DNA from: JAJXWB01 sp965246795
Lineage (GTDB): Bacteria; Pseudomonadota; Alphaproteobacteria; Rhizobiales; Beijerinckiaceae
Direction of reading: 5' to 3'
NCBI GenBank assembly: GCA_965246795.1
Contig: CBDFFN010000010.1
Coordinates: 313,777-377,776 of the forward strand
Length of the DNA stretch: 64,000 bases
Below the pieces are notes generated by a model. That model was not told the origin of the DNA. It did no database searches and saw nothing but the letters and a program-made list of their open reading frames with translations. Position numbers and translations under genes: made by a program. Each line of letters starts with the position of its first letter. The first letter of the stretch is position 1. Shown one piece after another: positions 34,513-43,992 of the stretch.

Positions 34513-35289
34513 ATGACACGTCGCTATATTTCGGGTCTCTTCACCGCATTCTTGTTCTTTTTCACAACCGTATCGACACACGGTGCCAGTTTCGATTGCG
34601 CAAAAGCGGACTCGCGTGCCGCTTCGTTGATATGTGCTGATCAGTCTTTGTCTGACTTAGATCGTCAATTAGGTGAGGCTTATCAAATTGCCGTGAAAGC
34701 GGACCCGGAGGAACGCATACGGCATCGAGGATGGCTTTCTGAACGAGATAAGAAGTGTGGTCGAGAGGCATTGGGTAAGGATGCTTTACGTTGTTTGACT
34801 GAGGCAATCGGAGCGCGGCTCCTTGAGTTGCGAACGGTCAATAGAAGGTCAGATCGCCCGCCTCAAAGCCCATCGGCCTCGGAAGCCGATATCTCACCTC
34901 AACATTACATTTGCGAGGTGACGATAAGTCTAGAGCATACCCTTGAACTTACCAGTACTCAGACCTTTTATTGTAGACACAAGACAGATGAGAAGTCTGG
35001 CCTTCGAGCGTGTTTTACGATCGAGAGAGCAAACGGCGACACTATTTTCAAGCAGGAAAACGGGTTCAAGGCCCTTGGCGGAATCTGGTATTCGAGATCC
35101 AAGAAGCTTTCGAAAGACGGAAGCTTCTTCACACATCGAAGTGAGAACAGGACCCTAACTCTGAACCTTGATTCTAGCCTCAGGTTATCAGGGCTTGCGA
35201 TGAAAGTTGAATTTGTTCACCCGGGAGTGACCTGCGAGGATACGATCGGACTTAGGCTTTGTAAGCCTGTGTCTGACTGCGATTCCTGA
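34513..35289 (+). CDS. secreted LprI/DUF1311-type protein
   Basis: A 258-residue protein with a signal peptide (RRYISGLFTAFLFFFTTV, cleavage near THGA). The first mature domain is DUF1311/LprI-like: SFDCAKADSRAASLICADQS and LSDLDRQLGEAY, then WLSERDKKCG and LRCLTEAIGARLLEL, with the paired Cys typical of lysozyme-inhibitor-like proteins. The second half (about residues 130-258) has no recognised domain. A longer frame starting at 34393 is rejected because it lacks a ribosome-binding site and the signal peptide begins at 34513. Confidence 0.78.
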   Translation: MTRRYISGLFTAFLFFFTTVSTHGASFDCAKADSRAASLICADQSLSDLDRQLGEAYQIAVKADPEERIRHRGWLSERDKKCGREALGKDALRCLTEAIGARLLELRTVNRRSDRPPQSPSASEADISPQHYICEVTISLEHTLELTSTQTFYCRHKTDEKSGLRACFTIERANGDTIFKQENGFKALGGIWYSRSKKLSKDGSFFTHRSENRTLTLNLDSSLRLSGLAMKVEFVHPGVTCEDTIGLRLCKPVSDCDS

Positions 35290-35502
35290 GGTTCCTCTAC
35301 GGCCTTACCCTTTAAGTTCGGCCTTGTACCGCCGAAACTTGCACGCGTTCTGCGAGCATGATCTGGCTGAATCCGGCATCGGTGACGCGGATGGTCCGAC
35401 CGAGCAAATGATGCGTCAATGTCGAGGCGAACTGTTCAATAGCTCTCGACAAAGCCATTGTCGCCCAGGATAATCGTCTTGGAAAAACGGAGGGACCCGA
35501 GC
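35290..35502. other. intergenic, no gene recognised
   Basis: A 213-bp gap. A minus-strand frame here reads IEQFASTLTHHLLGRTIRV. It could be a remnant, but I cannot name its family. Confidence 0.3.
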
Positions 35503-35775
35503 ATGAAGGCTCTAGCCCAAATGGCGCTCGCCTTATGCGGCATTTCCTTGTTCTCGGCAATCGCGACACCTATGGAAAATTCTCCGACCTACAGAGTCGA
35601 TGAGCGACACCGGATTGCTCAGTCACCAACGTGTCATTGCATACAATACACGAGTACGGCGGCCTGCCAGAATTGCTCTTGCGTGCAGGCATCAGGGACG
35701 TGTCCCTCAGGCTTACGGTGCGGCACTACCTCATTTGGAGGCGGCTTCGAAAGTGTAGCGGCTTGCATTAAGTAA
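35503..35775 (+). CDS. small secreted Cys-rich protein
   Basis: A 90-residue protein starting at ATG 35503 behind GGAGGG. The signal peptide is KALAQMALALCGISLFSAIA. The mature part has eight Cys in a compact pattern (TCHCIQY, AACQNCSCVQ, TCPSGLRCGT, AACIK), which suggests a disulfide-stabilised peptide. No homologue recognised. Confidence 0.6.
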   Translation: MKALAQMALALCGISLFSAIATPMENSPTYRVDERHRIAQSPTCHCIQYTSTAACQNCSCVQASGTCPSGLRCGTTSFGGGFESVAACIK

Positions 35776-35818
35776 TACTCGGCGCGTACTTTATTCCAGA
35801 CATCAGAGGGAGGCGGGA

Positions 35819-36205
35819 TTGCGCCAGACAGGTCTGTGGTTCACATCGATATCGATCAGCCTAACTTTGGGATCAGGCAGTGCGTTGTCGCAGGTCGATG
35901 CTGCCAAAATAGAAGACAAAGGGTCTAAGCTTTCATCGTTCGCGATCTGCCACGGCGAGTTTAAAGAGAAACGGATTAACGCTGATCCCTTCCGTGACAC
36001 ACGCTCATTCGAACGATCATGCGCGGATCATCCCGGATCGCAGGTATTCGAAGGATGCTCTGGAGGTGGTGCTAATCCGGCGCGGTCGGCGGCGGGCTTA
36101 TGTCGAGGTAGCAAGTATTTTACTGTTACTGTAGATCATCCTTCCGTGGATGGAAACGGGTGCGGTTACTCGTGGTTCACGGTCACCTGCTGGTCTGGTC
36201 GATAG
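35819..36205 (+). CDS. secreted hypothetical protein
   Basis: A 128-residue protein starting with TTG at 35819, supported by AGGGAGG at the right distance. The signal-like N-terminus RQTGLWFTSISISLTLGSGS is followed by a mature part with six Cys (AICHGEF, RSCADHPG, GCSGGG, LCRGS, GCGY, VTCWSGR). Function unknown. It is the fourth secreted product in a row on this strand. Confidence 0.55.
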   Translation: MRQTGLWFTSISISLTLGSGSALSQVDAAKIEDKGSKLSSFAICHGEFKEKRINADPFRDTRSFERSCADHPGSQVFEGCSGGGANPARSAAGLCRGSKYFTVTVDHPSVDGNGCGYSWFTVTCWSGR

Positions 36206-36254
36206 ACTACTTTTGACGCGATGGTGATACGCAGCACTAGCTGTAGCCTCCCAC

Positions 36255-37535
36255 CTAAAGCAGCTTCGCTACAGCGATGCTCGCGATGGTGGTAAAGATT
36301 GTTAACAGCGCGATCGGCACCGCGATGGGAAACGGCTGAACAAACCGGAGCACTTTTCTGACGAGCCATTGATCCCCAATATCGCGAGGTCCGGCGATGG
36401 CTTTAGCGCCAACCCATACCCCACATATTATTCCAAAGAATGTGAGGGGTTGCGTGATTAGCAACTCGGCCAAAAAGAAAAGAAATTGCGCTGGCTTCGC
36501 ACTGAGCTTCACTTCCGTGATTTGAAATACGCCGACAGCGGCAATTCCCAACGCGAGCGCAGATAAAGCGTATTGAGCTAACGCCGAGGTAAACCTCGCT
36601 TTACGTTCATCAATACGTTTAGAATTTTCGGCAATCGCCTTTATCGATGCTTCAACGTTCTCCGAAAAGAAACGAGGCAATCTCGCCTTGGCATTATCGT
36701 CCAGTACCGCCTCAGATACAGCGCGGAAGGACCTCGCATACGCAATCACGCCTAGAGACGATGAGAAGTGATGTTCCGTCTTTATCCTCTTGTAGCCGAT
36801 GATTTTTCTGTAGAGTGCGAAAAGCGTACGAGAGCGCCATGTGAACTCGTCACCATCGAAGCGGTAGAGATCGACGATCGTGTCAGTGTTAGGATTATGG
36901 TGTTGATGACGATGGCCAATATCTCTCAGAAAAAAGAATAATTGCGCGGTAACGACGTGTTCGATGTGATCTTTCTGTACGGGATCGTCAGGCATCGATG
37001 GTGCCGAAGCGCTTTTCGTCATCGGCGTTGATACCCGGAGGCCTGTTTCGCCGGTTCGCGCGACTGTAAATTCGGCGTTAAATCCCGATAACGGCTTCAG
37101 TCCTTCTCGAAGCTCTTCGAAGGAAGGATCAAAGGCCTGCGACAGGCTATGCGACGCAAACGGTACGGAAAAAGCGCGCAGCCGCGACTGGTACTCGTGC
37201 AGCAGCCGCTCTGCTTTTTGCCATTCCGCGTCGTCGGTTATCAGATAAACCATGCCTGCAAGTGCTTCGGTGGTTCCTTCCACCGAAACGGCTTTGCCAA
37301 CGCATACGAACCAAAGCTTTCCACGCAGCTTCAACAGCAATGGCGATAGGACGGTGCGAAAGGGCAGCAGAACGTCCGAGCAATCTTTTCGGCGATAGGA
37401 GATTAGATATCTAGACAAACCGTCTGTACGGTTCGCTGTTGTCGCGCGAGGTCGATGGCTCACCTCACCGAACGCGGAAAACGATAGCGCGCCGCTGACG
37501 CAGGGTATCCAACCTTTGAATGCTGCCCCGGTCAT
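36255..37535 (-). CDS. membrane protein of unknown function
   Basis: A 426-residue protein. The first ~315 residues are soluble, with a His-rich stretch RDIGHRHQHHNPNTD. Three membrane segments fill the C-terminal part (QYALSALALGIAAVGVFQI, LITQPLTFFGIICGVWVGA and PIAVPIALLTIFTTIASIA). No domain was recognised. A soluble sensor with a membrane anchor is one reading of this layout. The gene is close to the next upstream membrane-protein gene (14 bp) on the same strand. Confidence 0.6.
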   Translation of the reverse strand: MTGAAFKGWIPCVSGALSFSAFGEVSHRPRATTANRTDGLSRYLISYRRKDCSDVLLPFRTVLSPLLLKLRGKLWFVCVGKAVSVEGTTEALAGMVYLITDDAEWQKAERLLHEYQSRLRAFSVPFASHSLSQAFDPSFEELREGLKPLSGFNAEFTVARTGETGLRVSTPMTKSASAPSMPDDPVQKDHIEHVVTAQLFFFLRDIGHRHQHHNPNTDTIVDLYRFDGDEFTWRSRTLFALYRKIIGYKRIKTEHHFSSSLGVIAYARSFRAVSEAVLDDNAKARLPRFFSENVEASIKAIAENSKRIDERKARFTSALAQYALSALALGIAAVGVFQITEVKLSAKPAQFLFFLAELLITQPLTFFGIICGVWVGAKAIAGPRDIGDQWLVRKVLRFVQPFPIAVPIALLTIFTTIASIAVAKLL

Positions 37536-37549
37536 CGTGATCGGAGCAG

Positions 37550-37858
37550 TTAGCCAGCTACGTTGCGGATGGCTTCGTCAGATAGCTTTCCTTGCTCAAC
37601 CCAAGTATTGGTCGGAATATCCACAGCAAGGCCCGCCATCACGCGCTCGTCTCGCACGCCGTTATGGAAGGTAGGAAGCTGACCGCGCATCGACGCCCGA
37701 AGACCAGGAATGCGCTCGCGATTCTGAGCGTATTCCGACCGTCCGTCCGCTGCCTGCTTCGCTAGTCGCGCGATCAAATATAGCGCAATAAGGATAAGCG
37801 GTATGAGGATTGAGACCGCGACGCCTTTGACGGCATCGAGCGGTAGGGGGTCAGGCAT
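37550..37858 (-). CDS. single-pass membrane protein, unknown function
   Basis: A 102-residue protein with one N-terminal membrane segment (VAVSILIPLILIALYLIARL) and a soluble tail (VAGLAVDIP region mixed, ending SDEAIRNVAG). It is just upstream of, and probably cotranscribed with, the 426-residue membrane protein. It is the last gene before the right end of the island. Confidence 0.55.
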   Translation of the reverse strand: MPDPLPLDAVKGVAVSILIPLILIALYLIARLAKQAADGRSEYAQNRERIPGLRASMRGQLPTFHNGVRDERVMAGLAVDIPTNTWVEQGKLSDEAIRNVAG

Positions 37859-38085
37859 TTGGCGTCACCACTGTACGGCCAAATCGAAGCCGAATCCCGA
37901 TTCTAACCGATTCGCTGATAAAAAGATTCACTGTCAAGTGTGGTCGCCATACACCGCGCGGCGCTTTTCCACAATCAACTCGATCGTCGTCGAGTCTCGA
38001 CCACGGATTTGCCGCATCTGCTTACCTCCCGCTTACCGCGCCCGTCACCGCAGGCTTACAGCACACTCTAAAATATTGTTATTGC

Positions 38086-38161
<76 letters not shown>

Positions 38162-38256
38162 ACGCTTTTTTCGGCGACATTGGGGTGTCGCCCGAACGCG
38201 GCTCTATAGGCGAAAGGCGTCCGAGCGACAAGCGTTCGCCGGACACGTCGGAAGCG

Positions 38257-38634
38257 TCAGGCTTCCTCGTCCGTCTCGATGTCGCCATCGATCAGGTTCG
38301 ATACGTCGTCGCCATCCTCTTCCTCCTCCTCGAGGAAGGTATCGTTGGAGGCCTCGTCGTCGTCTTCCGCCTCGACATCGATTTTCGAGGCCGCTGCATC
38401 ATCGCCGGCATCCGCATCTTCCAGCGAGATCGTCTCAGCGCCGCTGTCGTCCTCTTTCTCTTCCTCGACGACACGCGGCTGAGGCGTCGCACGCACCGCA
38501 GAACGGGTCGGCAAAGGCACCGGCACGAATGGCGTCCCACATTTCGGGCACACGATCTTGTCTCGACCGAAATCGAAGAACTTCGTGCTGCAGTTCCCGC
38601 ACTGCCGCTTCAAACCCATGTCGGGTTTCGTCAC
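38257..38634 (-). CDS. TIGR02300 family protein (zinc-ribbon with acidic tail)
   Basis: A 125-residue protein found widely in Alphaproteobacteria. The N-terminus KPDMGLKRQCGNCSTKFFDF with CPKCGTPF forms a four-Cys ribbon. The C-terminal half is very acidic (EEEKEDDSGAETISLED, TFLEEEEEDGDDVSNLID). Function unknown; it usually sits upstream of aroA, as here, in the opposite direction. Confidence 0.88.
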   Translation of the reverse strand: MTKPDMGLKRQCGNCSTKFFDFGRDKIVCPKCGTPFVPVPLPTRSAVRATPQPRVVEEEKEDDSGAETISLEDADAGDDAAASKIDVEAEDDDEASNDTFLEEEEEDGDDVSNLIDGDIETDEEA

Positions 38635-38807
38635 GTCAAAAATCCTCGTAAATCTGCAGGGGCAAGCCGTGCGTGCGCCTTTGGTCGTGAGGCGCGCTGT
38701 TAGTGGCCGCCCAAGGGGCTGTCAATCGGTCGCGTGCCGCTCTTTCCAGCGCCGGCCAAAAAGCGTTAGGCATTCCCGCCTTCTCCAGCGAGCGCCTGCG
38801 CCCGACA

Positions 38808-40172
38808 ATGTCATCCCTGCCGCCATCGAATTCGCACAGCGCCGAAGGCGCGCGACCCCGCACGGCACGCGCCGGCGGCCCGCTTCGCGGACGGATTCGC
38901 GTACCGGGCGACAAGTCGATCTCGCACCGTGCTTTCCTGGTCGGCCTTCTGGCGATCGGCGAAACCACCGTCGAAGGCGTGCTGGAAGGCGAGGACGTTC
39001 TTCGCACGGCGGAAGCGTGCCGGATGCTCGGCGCGACGGTCGAGCGTCACGGCCCGGGCCGCTGGTCGGTGCACGGCGCGGGCCTTGGATCGCTGCGCGC
39101 GCCGACGGACGCGCTCGACTTCGGCAATGCCGGCACAGGCGCGCGCCTGATGATGGGCATCGTCGGCGGCCATCCGATCGCGGCGCGATTCGATGGCGAT
39201 GCTTCGCTGCGCAAGCGGCCGATGCGCCGCATCCTCGATCCACTGACCATGATGGGCGCACGCGTGCGCGAACAGGCCGATGGCGGTCGCTGCCCCATCC
39301 TGCTGGAAGGCACGGCGGAGCCAATTCCGATCGAATACCGCACACCGGTGGCGTCGGCGCAGATCAAATCAGCGGTGCTCTTCGCTGGCCTCAATTCGCC
39401 CGGCCGCACGACCGTGATCGAGGCGGAGGCGTCGCGCGACCACACGGAAAAGATGCTGGCGTTGTTCGGCGCCAACGTGCGCTCCGACGCGACGCCAGAA
39501 GGTGGTCGCAAAATCGTGCTGCAGGGCCGCCCGGTGCTAAAACCTTCGCATGTCAGCGTGCCGGCCGATCCGTCCTCCGCGGCTTTTGCCATCGTCGCGG
39601 CATTGGTCACGCCGGGGTCGGACGTCGTGCTCGAAGGCGTGATGACGAACCCGCTGCGTACCGGCCTCATCACGACCTTGCGCGAAATGGGCGCTCATAT
39701 CGAGCTACTCGACATGCGTCATGAGGGCGGCGAAGAGATCGCCGACTTCCGCGTGCGTGCCTCCGATCTGCGCGGCGTCGATGTGCCTGCGTCGCGCGCA
39801 CCAACAATGATCGACGAATATCCCGTGCTTGCGGTCGCGGCGTCTTTCGCAACCGGCGAGACGCGCATGAACGGCTTGCACGAATTGCGCGTGAAAGAAT
39901 CCGACCGGCTTGCAGCCGTCGCCGACGGCTTGCACGCAAACGGCGTCGATTGCGAGATTGCTGGCGACGATCTTCTCGTACGCGGCGGGGCAGGACAGGC
40001 CGCAGGCGACGGCACGGTCGCGACACATCTCGACCATCGCATCGCGATGAGCTTCCTTGTCATGGGCCTCGCGTCGCAAAAGCCCGTGACGGTCGACGAC
40101 GACCGCATGATCGCGACGAGCTATCCCGAATTTGCCGCGCAGATGGCGGCGCTCGGGGCGCAATTCGCGTGA
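38808..40172 (+). CDS. aroA: 3-phosphoshikimate 1-carboxyvinyltransferase (EPSP synthase, class II type)
   Basis: A 454-residue enzyme that joins shikimate-3-phosphate and phosphoenolpyruvate in aromatic amino acid synthesis. Visible motifs are RVPGDKSISHR (PEP/shikimate binding), LDFGNAGTGARL, VASAQIKSAVLFAGL and ELRVKESDRL, plus HLDHRIAMSF near the end. The sequence follows the class II pattern, but the residue after NA is Gly (NAGTG), where the glyphosate-tolerant CP4 enzyme has Ala. The ATG at 38808 gives a normal N-terminus. It overlaps cmk by 4 bp (GTGA). Confidence 0.95.
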   Translation: MSSLPPSNSHSAEGARPRTARAGGPLRGRIRVPGDKSISHRAFLVGLLAIGETTVEGVLEGEDVLRTAEACRMLGATVERHGPGRWSVHGAGLGSLRAPTDALDFGNAGTGARLMMGIVGGHPIAARFDGDASLRKRPMRRILDPLTMMGARVREQADGGRCPILLEGTAEPIPIEYRTPVASAQIKSAVLFAGLNSPGRTTVIEAEASRDHTEKMLALFGANVRSDATPEGGRKIVLQGRPVLKPSHVSVPADPSSAAFAIVAALVTPGSDVVLEGVMTNPLRTGLITTLREMGAHIELLDMRHEGGEEIADFRVRASDLRGVDVPASRAPTMIDEYPVLAVAASFATGETRMNGLHELRVKESDRLAAVADGLHANGVDCEIAGDDLLVRGGAGQAAGDGTVATHLDHRIAMSFLVMGLASQKPVTVDDDRMIATSYPEFAAQMAALGAQFA

Positions 40173-40813
40173 TCATCGCGATTGACGGCCCCGCGGCCTC
40201 CGGCAAGGGCACCATCGCGCGAAAGCTTGCAGCGCACTTCGGCCTGCCGCACCTCGACACTGGTCTGCTTTATCGTGCCACGGCGCGTGCATTGCTCGAT
40301 GAAGGCGCGCGGCTCGACGACGCAATTGCAGCGGTCGCGGCCGCACGCGGCCTGGCGCTGACTGATTTCGACGAGGCAAAACTGCGCGGCCGCGAGATGG
40401 GAGAGGCCGCTTCCGTCGTCGCTGTGTTGCCGGCGGTGCGCGAAGCATTGAGCGAGATGCAGCGGCGCTTCGCGACGCAGGACGGCGGCGCGGTGCTCGA
40501 CGGGCGCGACATCGGCACCGTGATCGCGCCGGACGCGCATGTGAAGATTTTCGTCACCGCCACGCCAGAAACGCGCGCGCAGCGCCGCGCGATCGAGTTG
40601 CGTCGTGGCGGCGAGCCGGTCGCATTTGACGACGTCCTCGACGACATCCGTCGGCGCGACGAGCGCGATTCGGGACGCGCGGCCGCACCTCTCAAAGTCG
40701 CACCGGATGCGGTGCGCCTCGACACCACCACGCTCGATATTGTCGCGGCGGTCGCGGCGGCGGTTGCGATTGTGGAGGCGCGCGCGCCGGTGCGCGCGAG
40801 GACCGACGCATGA
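40169..40813 (+). CDS. cmk: cytidylate kinase
   Basis: A 214-residue (d)CMP kinase. The P-loop is DGPAASGKGTIARKLA, the substrate site includes HLDTGLLYRATA, and DGRDIGTVIAPDAHVKIFV carries the CMP-binding Arg/Asp. The start is GTG at 40169 within the aroA stop, and the stop overlaps the next start (ATGA). The aroA-cmk pair is conserved in the order; rpsA, usually next, is not here. Confidence 0.95.
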   Translation: MIIAIDGPAASGKGTIARKLAAHFGLPHLDTGLLYRATARALLDEGARLDDAIAAVAAARGLALTDFDEAKLRGREMGEAASVVAVLPAVREALSEMQRRFATQDGGAVLDGRDIGTVIAPDAHVKIFVTATPETRAQRRAIELRRGGEPVAFDDVLDDIRRRDERDSGRAAAPLKVAPDAVRLDTTTLDIVAAVAAAVAIVEARAPVRARTDA

Positions 40814-42513
40814 CCACCGCCTCGAGCGCCTTTCTCGATGCCTTGCACGAAGCCGGCGTCGAAAAACTTTTCGTCAATCTCGGCTCCGACCATCCGGCCT
40901 TCGTCGAAGCGTATGCGAAGGCACGCGCCACCGGCCGCCCGGTGCCGGACCTCGTCACCTGCCCGAACGAAATGGTGGCGCTCTCGGCTGCGCATGGTCA
41001 TGCGCTGGTATCAGGCAGGCCGCAGGCGGTGATCGTGCATGTCGATTGCGGCACGCAAGCGCTCGCCGGCGCGGTGCACAATGCAATGCGCGCGCGCGTG
41101 CCGGTGCTGATCTTCGCCGGCGCCGCGCCGTTCACACAAGAAGACGAGCTTGTCGGCACGCGCAACGAATTTATCCACTGGCTGCAGGACGTGCGCGACC
41201 AGCGCGGACTTGTCCGCGGCTACATGAAATATGATGCCGAGCTGCGCACCGGTCGCAACATCAAGCAGATGTTGTGGCGCGCGCTGCAGATCGCGACGAG
41301 CGCGCCCGCCGGCCCCGTCTATTTGATGGGCGCACGCGAGGTGATGGAGGAAACGGTTCCGGAAATTACACCGTCGCGAAAGCCGTTCGGCGCCGCCGCG
41401 CCGCGTGCTCTCGATGCCGCGAGCGTCGAGGCGATCGTCGACGATCTTGCGAAGGCGAAAAAGCCGCTCGTCGTCACGTCGTATCTCGGGCGCGATGTCC
41501 GGGCCGTGCCGCTGCTCGTCGAGCTTGCGGAGAAATTCGGCGCGGGCGTGCTGGAGTCCGCGCCGAGCGCGATGAATTTTCCGGCTGCACATGCGCTCTA
41601 TCAGGGCAACCAATGGAACCAGCCCGTGCAGAACGCGAGTCTCGCGTCGGCCGATTTCGTTCTCGTGCTCGATTGCGATGTACCGTGGATCCCGAAGGTC
41701 AATCGCCCGGCGACGGGCGCAACAATCCGGCACATCGACACCGACCCACTGAAACGCGACATCCCGCTCTGGCACATCGACGCGACTTCTCGCCACGAGG
41801 CCGACGGCGTGACGGCGCTGACGCAAATCCTCGATCATTCGCGCACGAAAGAGATCGCCGGCATCGCTGCGAAGCGTGCGGATTGGGCAGCGCTATCCGG
41901 TGCGCGCCGGGCCGCGCTCGCGAAACGAGAGGTACCCGGCGACATCCTGACGGCAGAGCAGGTCGTTGCCTGCGTGAACCGCGTGGTCGGCGAAGATGCG
42001 ATCGTGCTGAACGAAGGCATCTCGAACTATCATGTCGTTTGCGACGGCATGCGGCGCGAAAAGCCCGGCACGCTCTTCACCTCAGGCTCGTCCTCGCTCG
42101 GCTGGAACGGCGGCGCTGCCATCGGCGTGAAGCTCGCAAAGCCCGATGCAAAGGTCGTCGCGATGACAGGCGATGGCTCCTACATGTTCTCGGTGCCCGC
42201 GACCGTGCACTGGATGGCGCGCAATTATCGAACACCGTTCTTGCAGGTGGTGTTCAACAATCGCGGCTGGAAGTCGCCGAAACTCTCGACGCTGGCCGTG
42301 CATCCCGACGGCTATGCATCGCGCGCCAACGACATCGGCACACGCTTCGATCCGCCGCCGGACTACGCGGGCATCGCTGCGGCGGCCGGTGGCGCGGAAG
42401 CGATCCGCATCAGGCAGCCCGATGAGGTGGAGGAGGCCGTCGCGCGCGCCTGGGCGGTCGTGCTGGAGGAAAAACGCTGCGCCGTGATCGACGCATGGCT
42501 TGAGCCGGCATAA
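40810..42513 (+). CDS. thiamine pyrophosphate-requiring enzyme (acetolactate synthase-like)
   Basis: A 567-residue TPP enzyme with the three-domain layout of the acetolactate synthase/benzoylformate decarboxylase superfamily. It has an N-terminal PYR domain (LVTCPNEMVALSAAHGHAL with catalytic Glu), a central domain and a C-terminal PP domain with VVAMTGDGSYMFSVPA...VFNNRGW (GDG-N motif binding Mg-TPP). It is coupled to cmk by ATGA. The substrate is uncertain; a 2-oxoacid decarboxylase or synthase fits. Confidence 0.88.
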   Translation: MTTASSAFLDALHEAGVEKLFVNLGSDHPAFVEAYAKARATGRPVPDLVTCPNEMVALSAAHGHALVSGRPQAVIVHVDCGTQALAGAVHNAMRARVPVLIFAGAAPFTQEDELVGTRNEFIHWLQDVRDQRGLVRGYMKYDAELRTGRNIKQMLWRALQIATSAPAGPVYLMGAREVMEETVPEITPSRKPFGAAAPRALDAASVEAIVDDLAKAKKPLVVTSYLGRDVRAVPLLVELAEKFGAGVLESAPSAMNFPAAHALYQGNQWNQPVQNASLASADFVLVLDCDVPWIPKVNRPATGATIRHIDTDPLKRDIPLWHIDATSRHEADGVTALTQILDHSRTKEIAGIAAKRADWAALSGARRAALAKREVPGDILTAEQVVACVNRVVGEDAIVLNEGISNYHVVCDGMRREKPGTLFTSGSSSLGWNGGAAIGVKLAKPDAKVVAMTGDGSYMFSVPATVHWMARNYRTPFLQVVFNNRGWKSPKLSTLAVHPDGYASRANDIGTRFDPPPDYAGIAAAAGGAEAIRIRQPDEVEEAVARAWAVVLEEKRCAVIDAWLEPA

Positions 42514-42567
42514 GCCGGCACCTCTGCCACGCCTTTGTCGCGATCTGCCGCGACAGTGGTTGCCATG

Positions 42568-43992
42568 ATCCAGCTTGGAACGAGCACGCCTGCCAGTCCT
42601 GACACCACTGTGACGCTGCGAGACGGGCCGACGAAGGCAGGCACTCGCCGCTCGCCGGCGAATAGTTTTGCCGACATCGTCTCTAACATCACCGACAACA
42701 TCACGGAACGTGGCCGCTCGCTCCTGTCGGCCGCGGGCTGGCAGCCGGCCGCCGCGACGACCGGCGAAGCCCTCCTCGCCCGCTGCGAAGCGCTGCTTTC
42801 GGGTCGTGGCGAAGCGACGGGCACCGCGATGGCTGCCGAAATCCTTGGCGACTACTCGCTGCTGGACGCCTTCGAGCGCCGGGCCTTCTTCCTCGGCCTT
42901 GCCGAACGTTTTGGCCCCGATCGGGACGCTATCGGCCGCGCAGTGGCGGGGCTTGACCGCGATGGCGCCGACCCTGCCGATCTCCATTATGCGTCCGAAC
43001 CGCGCCGCCTCGAATTGTTCCGCCGTCTCAACCGTGCACCGGCCGGCACGCGCGCGCTCGTCGCGATGCGCACGGAATTGCTCGACCTTGTGCGCAGCGA
43101 GAAGTCGCTCGCGAGCGTTGATCGTGACTTCCGTCACCTTCTTGGCTCGTGGTTCAACCGCGGCTTTCTGGTGCTGCAGCGGATCGACTGGAGCGCGCCC
43201 GCGTCGATCCTCGAAAAGATCATTCGCTACGAGGCCGTGCATGCGATCCACGATTGGGACGATCTGCGGCGGCGCATCGATAACGTTGACCGGCGCTGCT
43301 ATGCGTTCTTCCATCCGGCCCTCGTCGACGAGCCGCTGATCTTTGTCGAAGTGGCGCTGACGGAAGCGATCCCGACCGCCGTCGCGCCGCTGCTAGCACG
43401 CGATCGTATCCCGGTGTCGCCAACGCGTGCGCGCACCGCCGTCTTCTACTCGATCTCCAACTGCCAGAAGGGCCTCGCGCAGGTCACCTTCGGCAATTTC
43501 CTTATCAAGCAGGTCGTCGACGAAATCCGTCGCGAACTGCCGCGCATCGACACGTTCGTCACGCTATCGCCGGTGCCGAATTTCCGCGAGTGGCTTACGA
43601 AAACGATGCCGCAGCTCGACGAAGGCACGCGCACGTTGCTGGAGCGGCTCGACGATCCCGCATGGCCGGACGATGCGCCGACAGCGGAGCGTTTGCGCCG
43701 CACGCTCGAACCGCTGGCCGCGCGTTACTTTCTGCGCGCGAAGGGCAGAAGTAACCGGCCCTTCGATTCCGTTGCGCGTTTCCATCTTGGCAATGGCGCG
43801 CGGCTGGAGCAGATCGATTGGCTCGGCGACCGCTCGCCGAAGGGCCTGCGCGAATCTGCCGGGCTGATGGTGAACTATCGCTACGTGATCGACGATATCG
43901 AGCGCAATCACGAGGCGTTTGCGAACAGCGGCGAGGTTGTCGCGTCGCCGGCTGTGCGAAAGATGCTGAAGGCCGATCCGATCAAGGATTAG
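42568..43992 (+). CDS. malonyl-CoA decarboxylase
   Basis: A 474-residue enzyme converting malonyl-CoA to acetyl-CoA and CO2. The acetyltransferase-like catalytic domain shows FVTLSPVPNFREW with the conserved Ser and RFHLGNGARLEQIDWLGD with the conserved His, followed by LMVNYRYVIDDIE. An N-terminal helical domain precedes it. The start at ATG 42568 has no strong ribosome-binding site; a TTG at 42535 is the alternative. The stop overlaps that of the convergent 3-hydroxybutyryl-CoA dehydrogenase gene. Confidence 0.9.
   Translation: MQLGTSTPASPDTTVTLRDGPTKAGTRRSPANSFADIVSNITDNITERGRSLLSAAGWQPAAATTGEALLARCEALLSGRGEATGTAMAAEILGDYSLLDAFERRAFFLGLAERFGPDRDAIGRAVAGLDRDGADPADLHYASEPRRLELFRRLNRAPAGTRALVAMRTELLDLVRSEKSLASVDRDFRHLLGSWFNRGFLVLQRIDWSAPASILEKIIRYEAVHAIHDWDDLRRRIDNVDRRCYAFFHPALVDEPLIFVEVALTEAIPTAVAPLLARDRIPVSPTRARTAVFYSISNCQKGLAQVTFGNFLIKQVVDEIRRELPRIDTFVTLSPVPNFREWLTKTMPQLDEGTRTLLERLDDPAWPDDAPTAERLRRTLEPLAARYFLRAKGRSNRPFDSVARFHLGNGARLEQIDWLGDRSPKGLRESAGLMVNYRYVIDDIERNHEAFANSGEVVASPAVRKMLKADPIKD

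Noticed and set aside
35312..35460. an insertion-sequence transposase remnant on the minus strand
   Set aside because: The fragment is protein-like but too short to assign to any transposase family, and no terminal inverted repeats were found.
38558..39724. a 388-codon frame overlapping aroA
   Set aside because: An Arg-rich shadow of the aroA reading frame, as is common in high-GC DNA.
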